Shown here one piece after another: positions 1-7,254 of a DNA stretch of 21,749 nucleotides. Position numbers and translations under genes: made by a program. The stretch is from NCBI GenBank assembly GCA_030425055.1, contig JAUHVN010000014.1, positions 1 to 21,749 of the forward strand, in the 5' to 3' direction. How positions within the stretch are numbered: position 1 is the first letter of the stretch; each line of letters starts with the position of its first letter. The notes under the pieces were generated by a model. The model was given only the letters and a program-made list of their open reading frames with translations. It did no database searches and was not told the DNA's origin. This DNA is from Actinomycetes bacterium. Its GTDB lineage: Bacteria > Actinomycetota > Actinomycetes > Actinomycetales > Microbacteriaceae.

Positions 1-95
1 TGATGGTCTCGCCGGTCGCGGCGTCGTACGACGCCGAGCCACTCGACACCTCGCCGGGGCGCCTGCAGACCCTCGAGCTGCTGGCGGCTCGCTGA
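1..95 (+). CDS. 3' end of an unidentified protein gene (partial)
   Basis: An open frame enters from the left edge, with codons in phase from base 3, and stops at TGA 93-95. The last 30 residues end in the sequence LQTLELLAAR. Third positions are almost all G or C, as in the other genes here, which supports real coding. I do not recognise the family from this short tail. The gene converges on pheA, and the palindromic element at 104-185 lies between them. Confidence 0.5.
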   Translation, partial: MVSPVAASYDAEPLDTSPGRLQTLELLAAR

Positions 96-103
96 GCGGC
101 TGT

Positions 104-185
104 GCAGAACTCCACGCATCCGCCGCGCACTGACGCCAAGACCCGCGGTTGACGTCGCTGATCACGCCGATCCGTGGAGTTCTGC
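104..185. repeat. Palindromic intergenic element, possible bidirectional terminator
   Basis: GCAGAACTCCACG (104-116) and its exact reverse complement (173-185) form 13-bp arms. Pairing continues imperfectly inward: after one mismatch, ATC pairs again, then GC. The element fills the gap between two convergent genes and could fold into a long hairpin in either transcript. No T-run follows it. It could be a terminator or one copy of a REP-like intergenic repeat; I see no second full copy in this window. Confidence 0.55.
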
Positions 186-199
186 GCGCCGCTCCGCCG

Positions 200-1177
200 C
201 TACTGCGGGTCGGGCTCTCCGCTGATGAGGCCGCGCAGCCAGTCGCGCGCCTCGACGAACACGTCGTCTGAATACCTGTCCTCGTAGTGCACCACTGCGC
301 GGTCGGCGCGCGGATACGACCCGAGGAACACCACCTTGGGGCTGAACCGGCGAAGACCCAGCAGCGCGTCGGCCATCCGCTCGTCATGGATGTGGCCGTC
401 CGCGTCGATGACGAAGCGGTACCGGCCGAGCTCGTCGCCGATCGGCCGCGAGGCCAGCAGCGACAGGTTGATGCCGCGCGTGGCGAACTGCTCGAGCATC
501 TCGAGCAGGCCGCCCGGGTGGTCGTCGGGCAGCTCGACGATGAGCGAAGTCTTGTCGGCACCGGTCGGCGCCGGCGGCGCGACCGTCTTCGACACCAGAA
601 CGAACCGGGTCACGGCGTTCTCGTTGTCGCCGATCGAGCTCGCCAGCAGCTCGAGGTCGTGATGCTCGAGGATGCCGGGGGGCGCGATCGCGGCATCCGC
701 ATCGCTCGTGCCGTCGACGAGCCCGGTGGCCGATGCCACGTTGCTCGCGGCGGGGATGTGCGCGTGCGAGGGAAGCGTGCGGGTCAGCCACTGCAGGCAC
801 TGCGCGTAGGCGACCGGGTGCGCGGCCACGAGCGAGACATCCTCGAGCTTGGCGCCCGGGCGCCCGACGAGCACGAAGTCGACCGGCACGAGGTACTCCC
901 CCACGATCCGAAGTCCGGGGATCGTGGCGAGGGCGTCCTGCGCCGTCGAGACGCCGCCGTCGACCGAGTTCTCGATCGCGATCATCGCGGCGTGCGAGCG
1001 GCCCGACACGACATCGTCGAGCGCCTCGCCGACGTTGTGCACGGGGCGCCATACCTGTCCGCGCGCCTCGGGCACCTGCGCGAGCGCGGCCTCGGTGAAC
1101 GTTCCCGCCGGTCCCAGGAAGCTGTACGTGCGGCGGACGGTTTCGGATGCCTCGACGGCGGCGGCCTCGGAAGTCAC
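200..1177 (-). CDS. pheA: Prephenate dehydratase
   Basis: It converts prephenate to phenylpyruvate in phenylalanine synthesis, in the cytoplasm. The 325-residue product has the dehydratase domain from about residue 17 (FLGPAGTFTEAA), IENSVDG at 69-75 and the TRF catalytic motif at 190-192. An ACT regulatory domain follows at about 210-290, with the phenylalanine-binding signatures GGLLEML (222-228) and LASRP (241-245). It is therefore a stand-alone dehydratase with no chorismate mutase domain. The frame stays open much further upstream, but homology starts at about residue 17 of this reading. GTG 1177 lies seven bases after a TAGGCT hexamer, which suits a leaderless start. The gene follows the EamA exporter by 10 bases on the same strand, but the promoter-like hexamer overlaps that gene's stop codon, so it probably has its own transcript. 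Confidence 0.93.
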   Translation of the reverse strand: MTSEAAAVEASETVRRTYSFLGPAGTFTEAALAQVPEARGQVWRPVHNVGEALDDVVSGRSHAAMIAIENSVDGGVSTAQDALATIPGLRIVGEYLVPVDFVLVGRPGAKLEDVSLVAAHPVAYAQCLQWLTRTLPSHAHIPAASNVASATGLVDGTSDADAAIAPPGILEHHDLELLASSIGDNENAVTRFVLVSKTVAPPAPTGADKTSLIVELPDDHPGGLLEMLEQFATRGINLSLLASRPIGDELGRYRFVIDADGHIHDERMADALLGLRRFSPKVVFLGSYPRADRAVVHYEDRYSDDVFVEARDWLRGLISGEPDPQ

Positions 1178-1184
1178 GCGTGAC

Positions 1185-1190
1185 AGCCTA
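1185..1190 (-). promoter_or_regulatory. Candidate -10 element of pheA
   Basis: On the minus strand TAGGCT ends seven bases before GTG 1177, placing the transcription start on the start codon (leaderless mRNA). It overlaps the TAG stop of the upstream gene. I see no convincing -35 box. Confidence 0.5.
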
Positions 1191-2123
1191 TTGCGGGATG
1201 ACGCTGCGCTCCCCGGCCGTCGTGGCATCCGGCACCGATCCACGCGCACGGCGGCGACGGACGGGGATCCCGGTGACGAGCACGCCGACGACGAGCAGCA
1301 GCCCGCCGATGAGCTCGCCCACAGTGGGGATCTGGCCCAGCAGCAGCGCCGCCGAGAGCATCGCGACGACGGGCGCGAGCAGCACCCACGGCACGACGGC
1401 GGCCGATGCGTTGCGGGCGAGCAGACCGTTGTAGATCGCGTAGCCGATGATCGTGCAGAGAACGGCGGTGTACAGCGTCGACAGCGCCGGCCGCCAGCCG
1501 AACGCCGCCAGACCGTCGGCGACCGCCGCCGGGCCCTCGACGACGAGCGACAGTGCGAGCGCCGGCACCGGCACGACGAGCGCCGACCACACGGTGAGCG
1601 AGAGCGATCCGAGCCGACCGGGTCTCCGGACGTCGCCGGCACGACGTGCGATCACGTTGCCGATCGCCCACGACAGGGCGGCCGCGAGCGCGAAGGCCAC
1701 CGCGATCGCGGGTGCGTCGCCGCCGCGGCCCGCGGCGACGACGGCGAGGCCTACCACGCCGAGGGCGACCCCGATCGTCTGCGGCACGGTCGGCCTCTCG
1801 CGCAGGACTCCCGCCGCGATGAGGATCGTGAAGACGACCTGCGCCTGCAGCAGCAGGGCGGCCAGGCCCGGCTGCAGCCCGAGCGCCATGGACGTGTAGA
1901 GCAGGCCGAACTGGCCGAGGCTCATGAAGGCGCCCACGCCGACGACGGTGCGCCATGAGGCGGTCGGTCGCGGCACGACCGCGATCGCCGCCGCGACCAC
2001 CGCGAAGCGGATCGCGACGAACAGCAGGGGCGGGATGCCCGCCATCCCCCAGTCGATCACGACGAAGTTGAAGCCCCAGAACGAGGCGACGACCGCCGCC
2101 AGGATCATGTCGCGTCTGCTCAC
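1188..2123 (-). CDS. EamA-family (DMT superfamily) transporter
   Basis: This is an integral membrane protein of 311 residues, the usual size for a ten-helix drug/metabolite exporter. Hydrophobic segments run from about residue 5 (MILAAVVASFWGFNFVVIDW, which includes the typical FWGFNF entry motif) to the end, in two EamA repeats of about 5-140 and 155-290. A short basic tail (RRRRARGS) and a soluble end follow. The substrate cannot be read from sequence; relatives export amino acids or metabolites. GTG 2123 (reading VSRRDM) fits the family N-terminus; an in-frame ATG at 2150 would add nine residues. It diverges from a LysR regulator across a 73-bp gap, a common pairing in which the regulator controls the exporter. 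Confidence 0.85.
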   Translation of the reverse strand: MSRRDMILAAVVASFWGFNFVVIDWGMAGIPPLLFVAIRFAVVAAAIAVVPRPTASWRTVVGVGAFMSLGQFGLLYTSMALGLQPGLAALLLQAQVVFTILIAAGVLRERPTVPQTIGVALGVVGLAVVAAGRGGDAPAIAVAFALAAALSWAIGNVIARRAGDVRRPGRLGSLSLTVWSALVVPVPALALSLVVEGPAAVADGLAAFGWRPALSTLYTAVLCTIIGYAIYNGLLARNASAAVVPWVLLAPVVAMLSAALLLGQIPTVGELIGGLLLVVGVLVTGIPVRRRRARGSVPDATTAGERSVIPQ

Positions 2124-2163
2124 GGTTCCACTCTCGTCGCACCCGACCATGAAGCACCAGCGC

Positions 2164-2186
2164 ACATTACTGCGCGATATTCGGTA
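2164..2186. promoter_or_regulatory. Divergent promoter/operator region between exporter and LysR gene
   Basis: The stretch 2168-2186 reads TACTGCGCGATATTCGGTA. TACTG and CGGTA are near-inverted arms (4 of 5 match) and fit the T-N11-A pattern bound by LysR proteins. On the minus strand TAATGT (2169-2164) is a possible -10 for the exporter. The operator thus overlaps both start regions. This is a proposal from pattern only. Confidence 0.4.
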
Positions 2187-2190
2187 GCAT
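2185..2190 (+). promoter_or_regulatory. Candidate -10 of the LysR gene
   Basis: TAGCAT is followed by six bases and then ATG 2197, the spacing of a leaderless start. It overlaps the last two bases of the LysR-type operator, which would allow autoregulation. Confidence 0.45.
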
Positions 2191-2196
2191 CCGTGC

Positions 2197-3117
2197 ATGA
2201 TCGATCTGGATGCCGTCATCTCGCTGCGCGCTGTCGCGACCCAGGGAAGCGTCGTCGCCGCCGCCGGAACGCTCGGCTACACCCCCTCGGCGGTCTCGCA
2301 GCAGGTCAAGCGGCTCGAGCGCGAGACCGGCGTCGCGCTGCTCGAGCGCGTCGGGCGCGGCGTCGTGCTCACCGAGGCCGGCACGCGCCTGGTGACCGGA
2401 TCGGCGCCGATCCTCGCCGACCTCGACCGGCTGCGCGCCGACCTGCAGGGCGCCGACGTCGATTCCGCCGCCATCACCGGCGAAGTGCGGCTGGCCGCGT
2501 TCTCGACGGTCGTGCGCGGCCTGCTCGCGCCCGTGCTCGTCGACCTCGCGGCGCGTCACCCCGACCTGCACCTGCCGCTGCGCGAGAGCGAGCCGTGGGA
2601 GACGATCGCCCTCGTCGCGTCAGGCCAGCGCGACCTCGGCATCGTTCATCGCTGGGGCGGCGTCGCGCTGGCCATGCCCGACCAGCTTGTGTCGACGCCG
2701 CTGTTCACCGACGTCGCCGACGTCGTGCTGCGCCGCGACCACCCGCTGGCGGACCGCGACATGCTGCGGCCCGACGACCTCGCGGGCGAGAAGTGGGTCG
2801 CGACCTTCGAGGCCACGATCTGCCGTCAGTGGCTGCGGCGGCTCTTCGACGGCGTGCCCAACGCACCGCGCGTCGTGCACGAGTCGATGGAGTTCGAGAA
2901 CCACGTCGAGATCGCCCGCGCGGGCCTCGCGGTGGCGCTCGTCCCCCGCCTCGGCCGCGGCGTGCTGCCCGACGACGTCGTCGCGATCCCGACGATCGAC
3001 CCCGTCTCGACGCGCGACGTGCACGCCGTGCACCGTCGCACGCAGGCCGATTCGCCGGCGCTGCGCGCGACGCTCGAGGCCGTGCAGGCCCGGGCCGCCG
3101 ACCTCGACGGTGCGTGA
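2197..3117 (+). CDS. LysR-family transcriptional regulator
   Basis: The product has 306 residues, the usual LysR length. The N-terminal winged helix-turn-helix (about 2-60) carries the family pattern with SVVAAAGTLGYTPSAVSQQV and then VKRLERETG. The periplasmic-binding-protein-like effector domain spans about 88-300. It is a DNA-binding regulator that normally acts as a tetramer with a small-molecule co-effector. The ligand is unknown. The divergent EamA exporter is the likely target, because the two share a 73-bp intergenic region with a T-N11-A motif. There is no upstream ribosome-binding site; the -10-like TAGCAT six bases before ATG suggests leaderless translation. Confidence 0.9.
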   Translation: MIDLDAVISLRAVATQGSVVAAAGTLGYTPSAVSQQVKRLERETGVALLERVGRGVVLTEAGTRLVTGSAPILADLDRLRADLQGADVDSAAITGEVRLAAFSTVVRGLLAPVLVDLAARHPDLHLPLRESEPWETIALVASGQRDLGIVHRWGGVALAMPDQLVSTPLFTDVADVVLRRDHPLADRDMLRPDDLAGEKWVATFEATICRQWLRRLFDGVPNAPRVVHESMEFENHVEIARAGLAVALVPRLGRGVLPDDVVAIPTIDPVSTRDVHAVHRRTQADSPALRATLEAVQARAADLDGA

Positions 3118-3177
3118 ACGACGCCGGACCCACATGACCGGGCGTGTCAACCCGATGCACTCGCGGCCCGAGACAGG

Positions 3178-3183
3178 CAGACT
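3178..3183 (+). promoter_or_regulatory. Candidate -10 of pgm
   Basis: CAGACT ends six bases before ATG 3190, the same placement as the TAGNNT hexamers ahead of other genes here, but with C in place of the first T. No purine-rich ribosome site lies in the usual place, which supports leaderless initiation. Confidence 0.35.
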
Positions 3184-3189
3184 GTTCTC

Positions 3190-4833
3190 ATGAGTCGTGC
3201 AGGACAGCCCGCCGAAGCATCCGACCTCATCGACATCGATGAGCTGATCAACGCCTACTACGACAGGAAGCCCGACCCGCAGGTCGCCGAGCAGCGCGTC
3301 GCGTTCGGCACCAGCGGACACCGCGGGTCGTCGCTGTCGTCGTCGTTCAACGAGGACCACATCCTGGCGACGACGCAGGCGATCGTCGACTACCGGCGCG
3401 CGCAGGGCATCGAGGGGCCGCTGTTCCTCGGCCGCGACACGCACGGCCTGTCGCTTCCTGCCGAACGCAGCGCCGTCGAGGTGCTCGTCGCCAACGGCGT
3501 CGATGTGTTGCTCGACTCGCGAGACTCATGGGTGCCGACGCCCGCGCTGTCGCACGCGATCCTCACCTACAACCGCAATCGGGATGCCGCAGACCCGGGC
3601 CGCGCCGACGGCATCGTCGTCACGCCCAGCCACAACCCGCCGCGCGACGGCGGATTCAAGTACAACCCGCCGAACGGCGGACCGGCCGACACCGAAGCGA
3701 CCGGGTGGATCGCAGATCGCGCCAACGAGCTGATCGCGGCGGGACTCGAGGGGGTCTCACGCACGCGGCACGCCGACATCGACCTCGACGCGCTCGGCAC
3801 GTACGACTTCCGCGACGCGTACGTGCGCGACCTCGCGAACATCATCGACATCGAGGCGATCAAGCGCGCGGGCGTGCGGATCGGCGCAGACCCGCTCGGC
3901 GGGGCGTCGGTCGATTACTGGGCCCTCATCGGCGAGATGTACGGCCTCGAGCTCACGGTCGTCAACCCCGAGGTCGACCCGACGTGGCGGTTCATGACGC
4001 TCGACTGGGACGAGAAGATCCGCATGGACCCGTCGTCGCCGTCGGCGATGGCCGCCCTCGTCGCCCGGCGTCACGAGTACGACATCCTCACCGGCAACGA
4101 TGCCGACGCCGATCGGCACGGCATCGTCACGCCCGACGCCGGGCTCATGAACCCCAACCACTACCTCGCGGTCGCCATCGACTACCTGTATGCGCACCGC
4201 AACGGGTGGCCGGCGGATGCCGCGATCGGCAAGACCCTCGTGTCGTCGATGATCATCGACCGGGTCGCCGAGTCGCTCGGCCGCACGCTGCTCGAGGTGC
4301 CCGTCGGCTTCAAGTGGTTCGTTCCGGGGCTGCTCGACGGCTCGGTGGCGTTCGGCGGCGAGGAGTCCGCAGGTGCCTCGTTCCTGCGCACCGACGGCAC
4401 GGTGTGGACGACCGACAAGGACGGCATCCTGCTGTGCCTGCTGGCATCCGAGATGCTCGCGGTGACGGGCAAGACCCCGTCGCAGCGCTACGCCGAGCTC
4501 GAGGCCGAGTTCGGGGCATCCGCCTATCAGCGCGTCGACGCTCCGGCGACCCCCACGCAGAAGGCGGCGCTGTCGAAGCTCGCGCCCGAAGCCGTCACGG
4601 CGACCGAGCTCGCCGGCGAGCCGATCACCGGCAAGCTGTCGCACGCGCCCGGCAACGGCGCACCGATCGGCGGCCTCAAGGTGCAGACCGAGCACGCATG
4701 GTTCGCGGCGCGACCGTCGGGCACCGAGGACGTCTACAAGCTGTACGCCGAGTCGCTGCGCGGCCCCGAGCACCTCGCCGAGGTGCAGGCCGAGGCGCGC
4801 GCAGTCGTGACGGAGGCCCTGGGCGGCGCCTGA
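3190..4833 (+). CDS. pgm: Phosphoglucomutase (alpha-D-glucose-phosphate specific)
   Basis: It interconverts glucose-1-phosphate and glucose-6-phosphate in the cytoplasm, linking galactose and glycogen metabolism to glycolysis. At 547 residues it is the size of the E. coli Pgm class. All active-site elements are visible: phosphoserine loop TPSHNPPRDGG with Ser147, Mg-binding DADAD (Asp304, 306, 308), the sugar-binding loop GGEESAG (389-395), and the phosphate-binding loop RPSGTED (508-514). The GGEESAG loop and the overall length fit the glucose-specific group rather than phosphomannomutase. It stands 72 bases after the LysR gene with its own promoter-like hexamer. In this window it would process the glucose-1-phosphate produced by GalT. 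Confidence 0.95.
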   Translation: MSRAGQPAEASDLIDIDELINAYYDRKPDPQVAEQRVAFGTSGHRGSSLSSSFNEDHILATTQAIVDYRRAQGIEGPLFLGRDTHGLSLPAERSAVEVLVANGVDVLLDSRDSWVPTPALSHAILTYNRNRDAADPGRADGIVVTPSHNPPRDGGFKYNPPNGGPADTEATGWIADRANELIAAGLEGVSRTRHADIDLDALGTYDFRDAYVRDLANIIDIEAIKRAGVRIGADPLGGASVDYWALIGEMYGLELTVVNPEVDPTWRFMTLDWDEKIRMDPSSPSAMAALVARRHEYDILTGNDADADRHGIVTPDAGLMNPNHYLAVAIDYLYAHRNGWPADAAIGKTLVSSMIIDRVAESLGRTLLEVPVGFKWFVPGLLDGSVAFGGEESAGASFLRTDGTVWTTDKDGILLCLLASEMLAVTGKTPSQRYAELEAEFGASAYQRVDAPATPTQKAALSKLAPEAVTATELAGEPITGKLSHAPGNGAPIGGLKVQTEHAWFAARPSGTEDVYKLYAESLRGPEHLAEVQAEARAVVTEALGGA

Positions 4834-4847
4834 TCCTCAGGCAGGGC

Positions 4848-4855
4848 AAGCGCTT
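4848..4855. promoter_or_regulatory. LacI-like half-palindrome AAGCGCTT
   Basis: AAGCGCTT is a perfect 8-bp palindrome with the CG-centred core of many LacI-family operators. It lies 15 bp after the pgm stop and 27 bp before the next start. Flanks do not extend the symmetry, so it may be chance. Confidence 0.2.
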
Positions 4856-4882
4856 TACAGCCATCTGCGCAACAAGGGGACG

Positions 4883-5263
4883 GTGACAGCTCCCACCCCG
4901 TCCTCCGCCCGCGCGCGGCGCGACCTCGCGACGCGCGGGTACGCCGAACTGGTCGCCGACCTCGAGGAACGCGGCCTCGTCGCCCTCGACGAACTGCACG
5001 CACGCGCCGCCCGGCTGGTGCAGCCGCGCGTCGCGCAGTGGCGCATGCTGTGGGAGCGGACCGTCGCGGCCGAGACCGCACGCACCGGCGCGCAGCTCGC
5101 ACGGCTCGCCGAGGCGGACCCGGGCGCCATGGGCGAGGCATCCGTCTGGCGCACGGAGCCGACGGCCGGCGCGCGAGGCTACGGCATGTGCGGGCGGCTG
5201 CAGACGTGGCAGTGGCCGAAGCCGGATGCCGCGCCCGAGCCGCCCGTCGTCACGCCGGGCTGA
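4883..5263 (+). CDS. Small hypothetical protein
   Basis: The 126-residue product is unrecognised. Codon usage is strongly GC3 and matches its neighbours, so I take it as a real gene. The N-terminal two thirds are rich in Ala, Arg, Leu and Glu with no proline between about residues 10 and 45, which suggests amphipathic helices (YAELVADLEERGLVALDELH). The C-terminal part is short, Trp- and Pro-containing, with one Cys (Cys103), and ends in a Pro-rich tail. No signal peptide or membrane span is visible. GTG 4883 has a purine run (AAGGGGA) very close upstream. Its last 14 bases overlap the 3' end of the convergent anti-sigma gene, so the two transcripts overlap head-on. Confidence 0.65.
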   Translation: MTAPTPSSARARRDLATRGYAELVADLEERGLVALDELHARAARLVQPRVAQWRMLWERTVAAETARTGAQLARLAEADPGAMGEASVWRTEPTAGARGYGMCGRLQTWQWPKPDAAPEPPVVTPG

Positions 5264-6020
5264 GCTGCCCCCGCACGATCGAGTCGCCCGAGTGCGCCGG
5301 GTCGCCGTCGATCGGCTCGACCGACACGTCGACGAGGCTGTACTCGGCGAGGTCGACTCCGTCGGGGATCGGGAACGACCCCGTGTCGCCGTCGAGCACA
5401 CCCAGGCTGATGAGCGCGCCGGCGTCGTTGCGGATGAGCCACACCTCGCGGTACGTGTCGGGCGCGGTGTCGCTGCCGACGGTGACGACCAGCGTGCGCG
5501 TGCCGTCGCGGGCCTCCTCGACATCTGCGGTGCCGGTGGCGCCCGGATGCCCGGGGAACGCGTCGAGCTGAGCTGCGGCGATCTGGGTCGGGGCGTTGAA
5601 CGACTGCACGACCCACCCGGCTACGCCGACACCGGCCACCATGACCAGCACGGCAGCGAGGGCCCACAGGGTGCGCATGCCCCGCCCGGCCGCCGGACGC
5701 TCGTCGGGAGCGGGGGTCCGGGGAGCCGGATCATCGTCGGGAACGATGAGCGGAACCACGTTCGGGGGCGGATCGACGGGCCCGTCGGGCGATCCGCTCA
5801 ATCCGAGCTCGTCGTGGATCGCGTGCCACACGCGCGCGGGAGGCGCTTCGAGGGCGTCGTCTTCGGCGGCGGCGGTGCGGGCGACCTGCACGGTCGAGCG
5901 GAAACCCTCGAGTTCGGCCCCGCACTGCTCGCACGCGCGCAGGTGGGCGCAGTCGGCGAGGGATGCCACCGACTCGCCGAGGGCGAGCAGTGTCATCTGT
6001 TCGGGATCAAGGTGCGACAC
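5250..6020 (-). CDS. RskA-type anti-sigma factor
   Basis: It is a single-pass membrane protein of 256 residues that should hold the adjacent sigma factor inactive. The N-terminal cytoplasmic part carries a zinc anti-sigma signature, H-x3-C-x2-C (His26, Cys30, Cys33). A Pro-rich linker (about 80-110) leads to one membrane helix (about 117-138). The extracellular part (about 143-253) matches the RskA C-terminal domain. In the family, regulated proteolysis of the extracellular and membrane parts frees the sigma factor; the inducing signal here is unknown. GTG 6020 lies within the end of the sigma gene (14-base overlap), which indicates translational coupling and matched dosage. Confidence 0.88.
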   Translation of the reverse strand: MSHLDPEQMTLLALGESVASLADCAHLRACEQCGAELEGFRSTVQVARTAAAEDDALEAPPARVWHAIHDELGLSGSPDGPVDPPPNVVPLIVPDDDPAPRTPAPDERPAAGRGMRTLWALAAVLVMVAGVGVAGWVVQSFNAPTQIAAAQLDAFPGHPGATGTADVEEARDGTRTLVVTVGSDTAPDTYREVWLIRNDAGALISLGVLDGDTGSFPIPDGVDLAEYSLVDVSVEPIDGDPAHSGDSIVRGQLSPA

Positions 6021-6561
6021 GGGTGACCTCCAATCTGTCGCGCATCCGGGTGAGACTTCGGCGCAGGTGGCTCTTGACGGTGCCGAGCGGCATGTCGAGT
6101 CTGCGAGAGATCTCGGCGTGGGTCAGGTCATCGTAGAAGGCCAGACGCACGACCCGCTGGGCGTCGGGTTCGAGCCGGTCGATCTCGTCGGCGACCAGGA
6201 TCGTGTCGGCGAGATCGGGGGGCTCGCGCACCATGTCCTCGGCCGTCGTGGTGCGCAGCACCTCCTCCTGCACAGCTCGTACGCGGGCCCGGGCCTCGTG
6301 CGCGTCGGCGATGCGGCGCCGGGCGATGACGATGAGCCACGTCGACAGTTTCGCCTTGGCGGAGTCGAACGACTCGCGCGAGGTCCACGCCGACACGAAC
6401 GTGCGCTGCGTCACGTCCTCGGCATCGCTGCGGTCGCCGAGCGATCGCAGGGCGAGGGTGAAGACCACCGGCGACCACCGGCGGTAGAGCTCTTCGAGCG
6501 CCCGCTCGTCACCCGCGCGGAAGCGGCCGGCGAGTGCGGCCTCGACGCCGTCCTCATCCAT
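6007..6561 (-). CDS. ECF sigma factor, SigK type
   Basis: The RNA polymerase sigma factor has 184 residues. Region 2 spans about residues 18-95, with the -10 recognition part DAEDVTQRTFVSAW and the tail STWLIVIARRRIAD. Region 4 is at about 125-180, with the helix-turn-helix LTHAEISRRLDMPLGTVKSH. There is no sigma-1.1 or region 3, so it is an ECF (group 4) factor. I chose ATG 6561 because AAGGAG lies nine bases before it; the in-frame ATG 6579 has no ribosome site and would place AAGGAG inside the gene. It follows the sortase gene by 24 bases and overlaps the anti-sigma gene, so all appear to be one operon. Pairing with an RskA-like protein and the residue pattern suggest the SigK/SigL branch. 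Confidence 0.9.
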   Translation of the reverse strand: MDEDGVEAALAGRFRAGDERALEELYRRWSPVVFTLALRSLGDRSDAEDVTQRTFVSAWTSRESFDSAKAKLSTWLIVIARRRIADAHEARARVRAVQEEVLRTTTAEDMVREPPDLADTILVADEIDRLEPDAQRVVRLAFYDDLTHAEISRRLDMPLGTVKSHLRRSLTRMRDRLEVTRVAP

Positions 6562-6585
6562 GTCGGACATCTCCTTCATCGGTGA

Positions 6586-7254
6586 TCATGCCGGGCGGGC
6601 GACGACGACCACGTTGTCACGGTACCGCCCGACCGTGTAGTCGTAGGGCCCGCCGCACGTGATCAGCACGACGGCGTGGTCGCCGGCGCGGGCGAAGATC
6701 TCGTCGACCGGCAGCTCGGCCTTCTCGTGGAAGACGACGGACTCGACGGCGTACTCGCGCGATCCGCCGCGCTCGTCGACGACGACGACGGTGGCGCCGG
6801 GCGACAGGTCGCGCAGCCGGGACAGCGGCCCCACGGGGTAGGCCGGCTGGTCGACGTGCGCGGCCAGCACGGTGTTGCCCTCGGCGGCGCGCGCGTCGCC
6901 GCCGAACCGGTACCACCCCGCTGTCGCGGGGTCGGCGGGCAGTGCCATCTGGCGCGACGGGTCGACCCCGACCGGGACCACGGGCATGTCGACGTCGATG
7001 GCGTCGACCCGCAGCCGAACGGGAGCGACCGCTTCGCGAGCCGGCCCCAGCGCACTGGAGGTGACCGCGACGTCGACGACGGCGGTCGGCGCCGGCGCCG
7101 GGACCGTCACGGCCGACGACGGCAGCTCGGCCGGGGCCGACATGGGTGTCGCCGAGCCGCATGCGGTCAGCGCCGCGACGAGCGCGGCCGGAACCGCCGC
7201 CGCGGTGAGGCGGCGACGGCTCCGGTCGTACCGGTGTGCGCGGTTGCGGCTCAT
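6586..7254 (-). CDS. Class F sortase, predicted lipoprotein
   Basis: This is a predicted extracellular cysteine transpeptidase of 222 residues. A basic start and hydrophobic stretch end in the lipobox LTAC (Cys32), so it should be lipid-anchored rather than held by a transmembrane helix. After a Pro/Ala-rich spacer (about 33-75), the catalytic barrel holds the sortase triad: His133 in LAAHVDQ, Cys200 in LITCGG, and Arg210 or Arg212 in VGRYRDN. ATG 7254 overlaps the stop of the upstream DUF4397 gene (ATGA), so translation is coupled. Its likely partner is that secreted protein, but the partner has no classical LPXTG motif. Length and motifs fit class F; a class E assignment is less likely. Confidence 0.85.
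   Translation of the reverse strand: MSRNRAHRYDRSRRRLTAAAVPAALVAALTACGSATPMSAPAELPSSAVTVPAPAPTAVVDVAVTSSALGPAREAVAPVRLRVDAIDVDMPVVPVGVDPSRQMALPADPATAGWYRFGGDARAAEGNTVLAAHVDQPAYPVGPLSRLRDLSPGATVVVVDERGGSREYAVESVVFHEKAELPVDEIFARAGDHAVVLITCGGPYDYTVGRYRDNVVVVARPA

Noticed and set aside
1178..1642. 155-codon extension of pheA upstream
   Set aside because: It overlaps the EamA gene in another frame and is Arg/Ser/Cys-rich nonsense; the family start and TAGGCT-N7-GTG support 1177.
2620..4773. Long minus-strand frames opposite the LysR gene and pgm
   Set aside because: Both are shadows of well-supported genes; residue composition is typical of antisense frames in GC-rich DNA.
4848..4855. AAGCGCTT as proof of LacI control of the small gene at 4883
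   Set aside because: Eight symmetric bases without matching flanks are too few; kept only as a low-confidence site.
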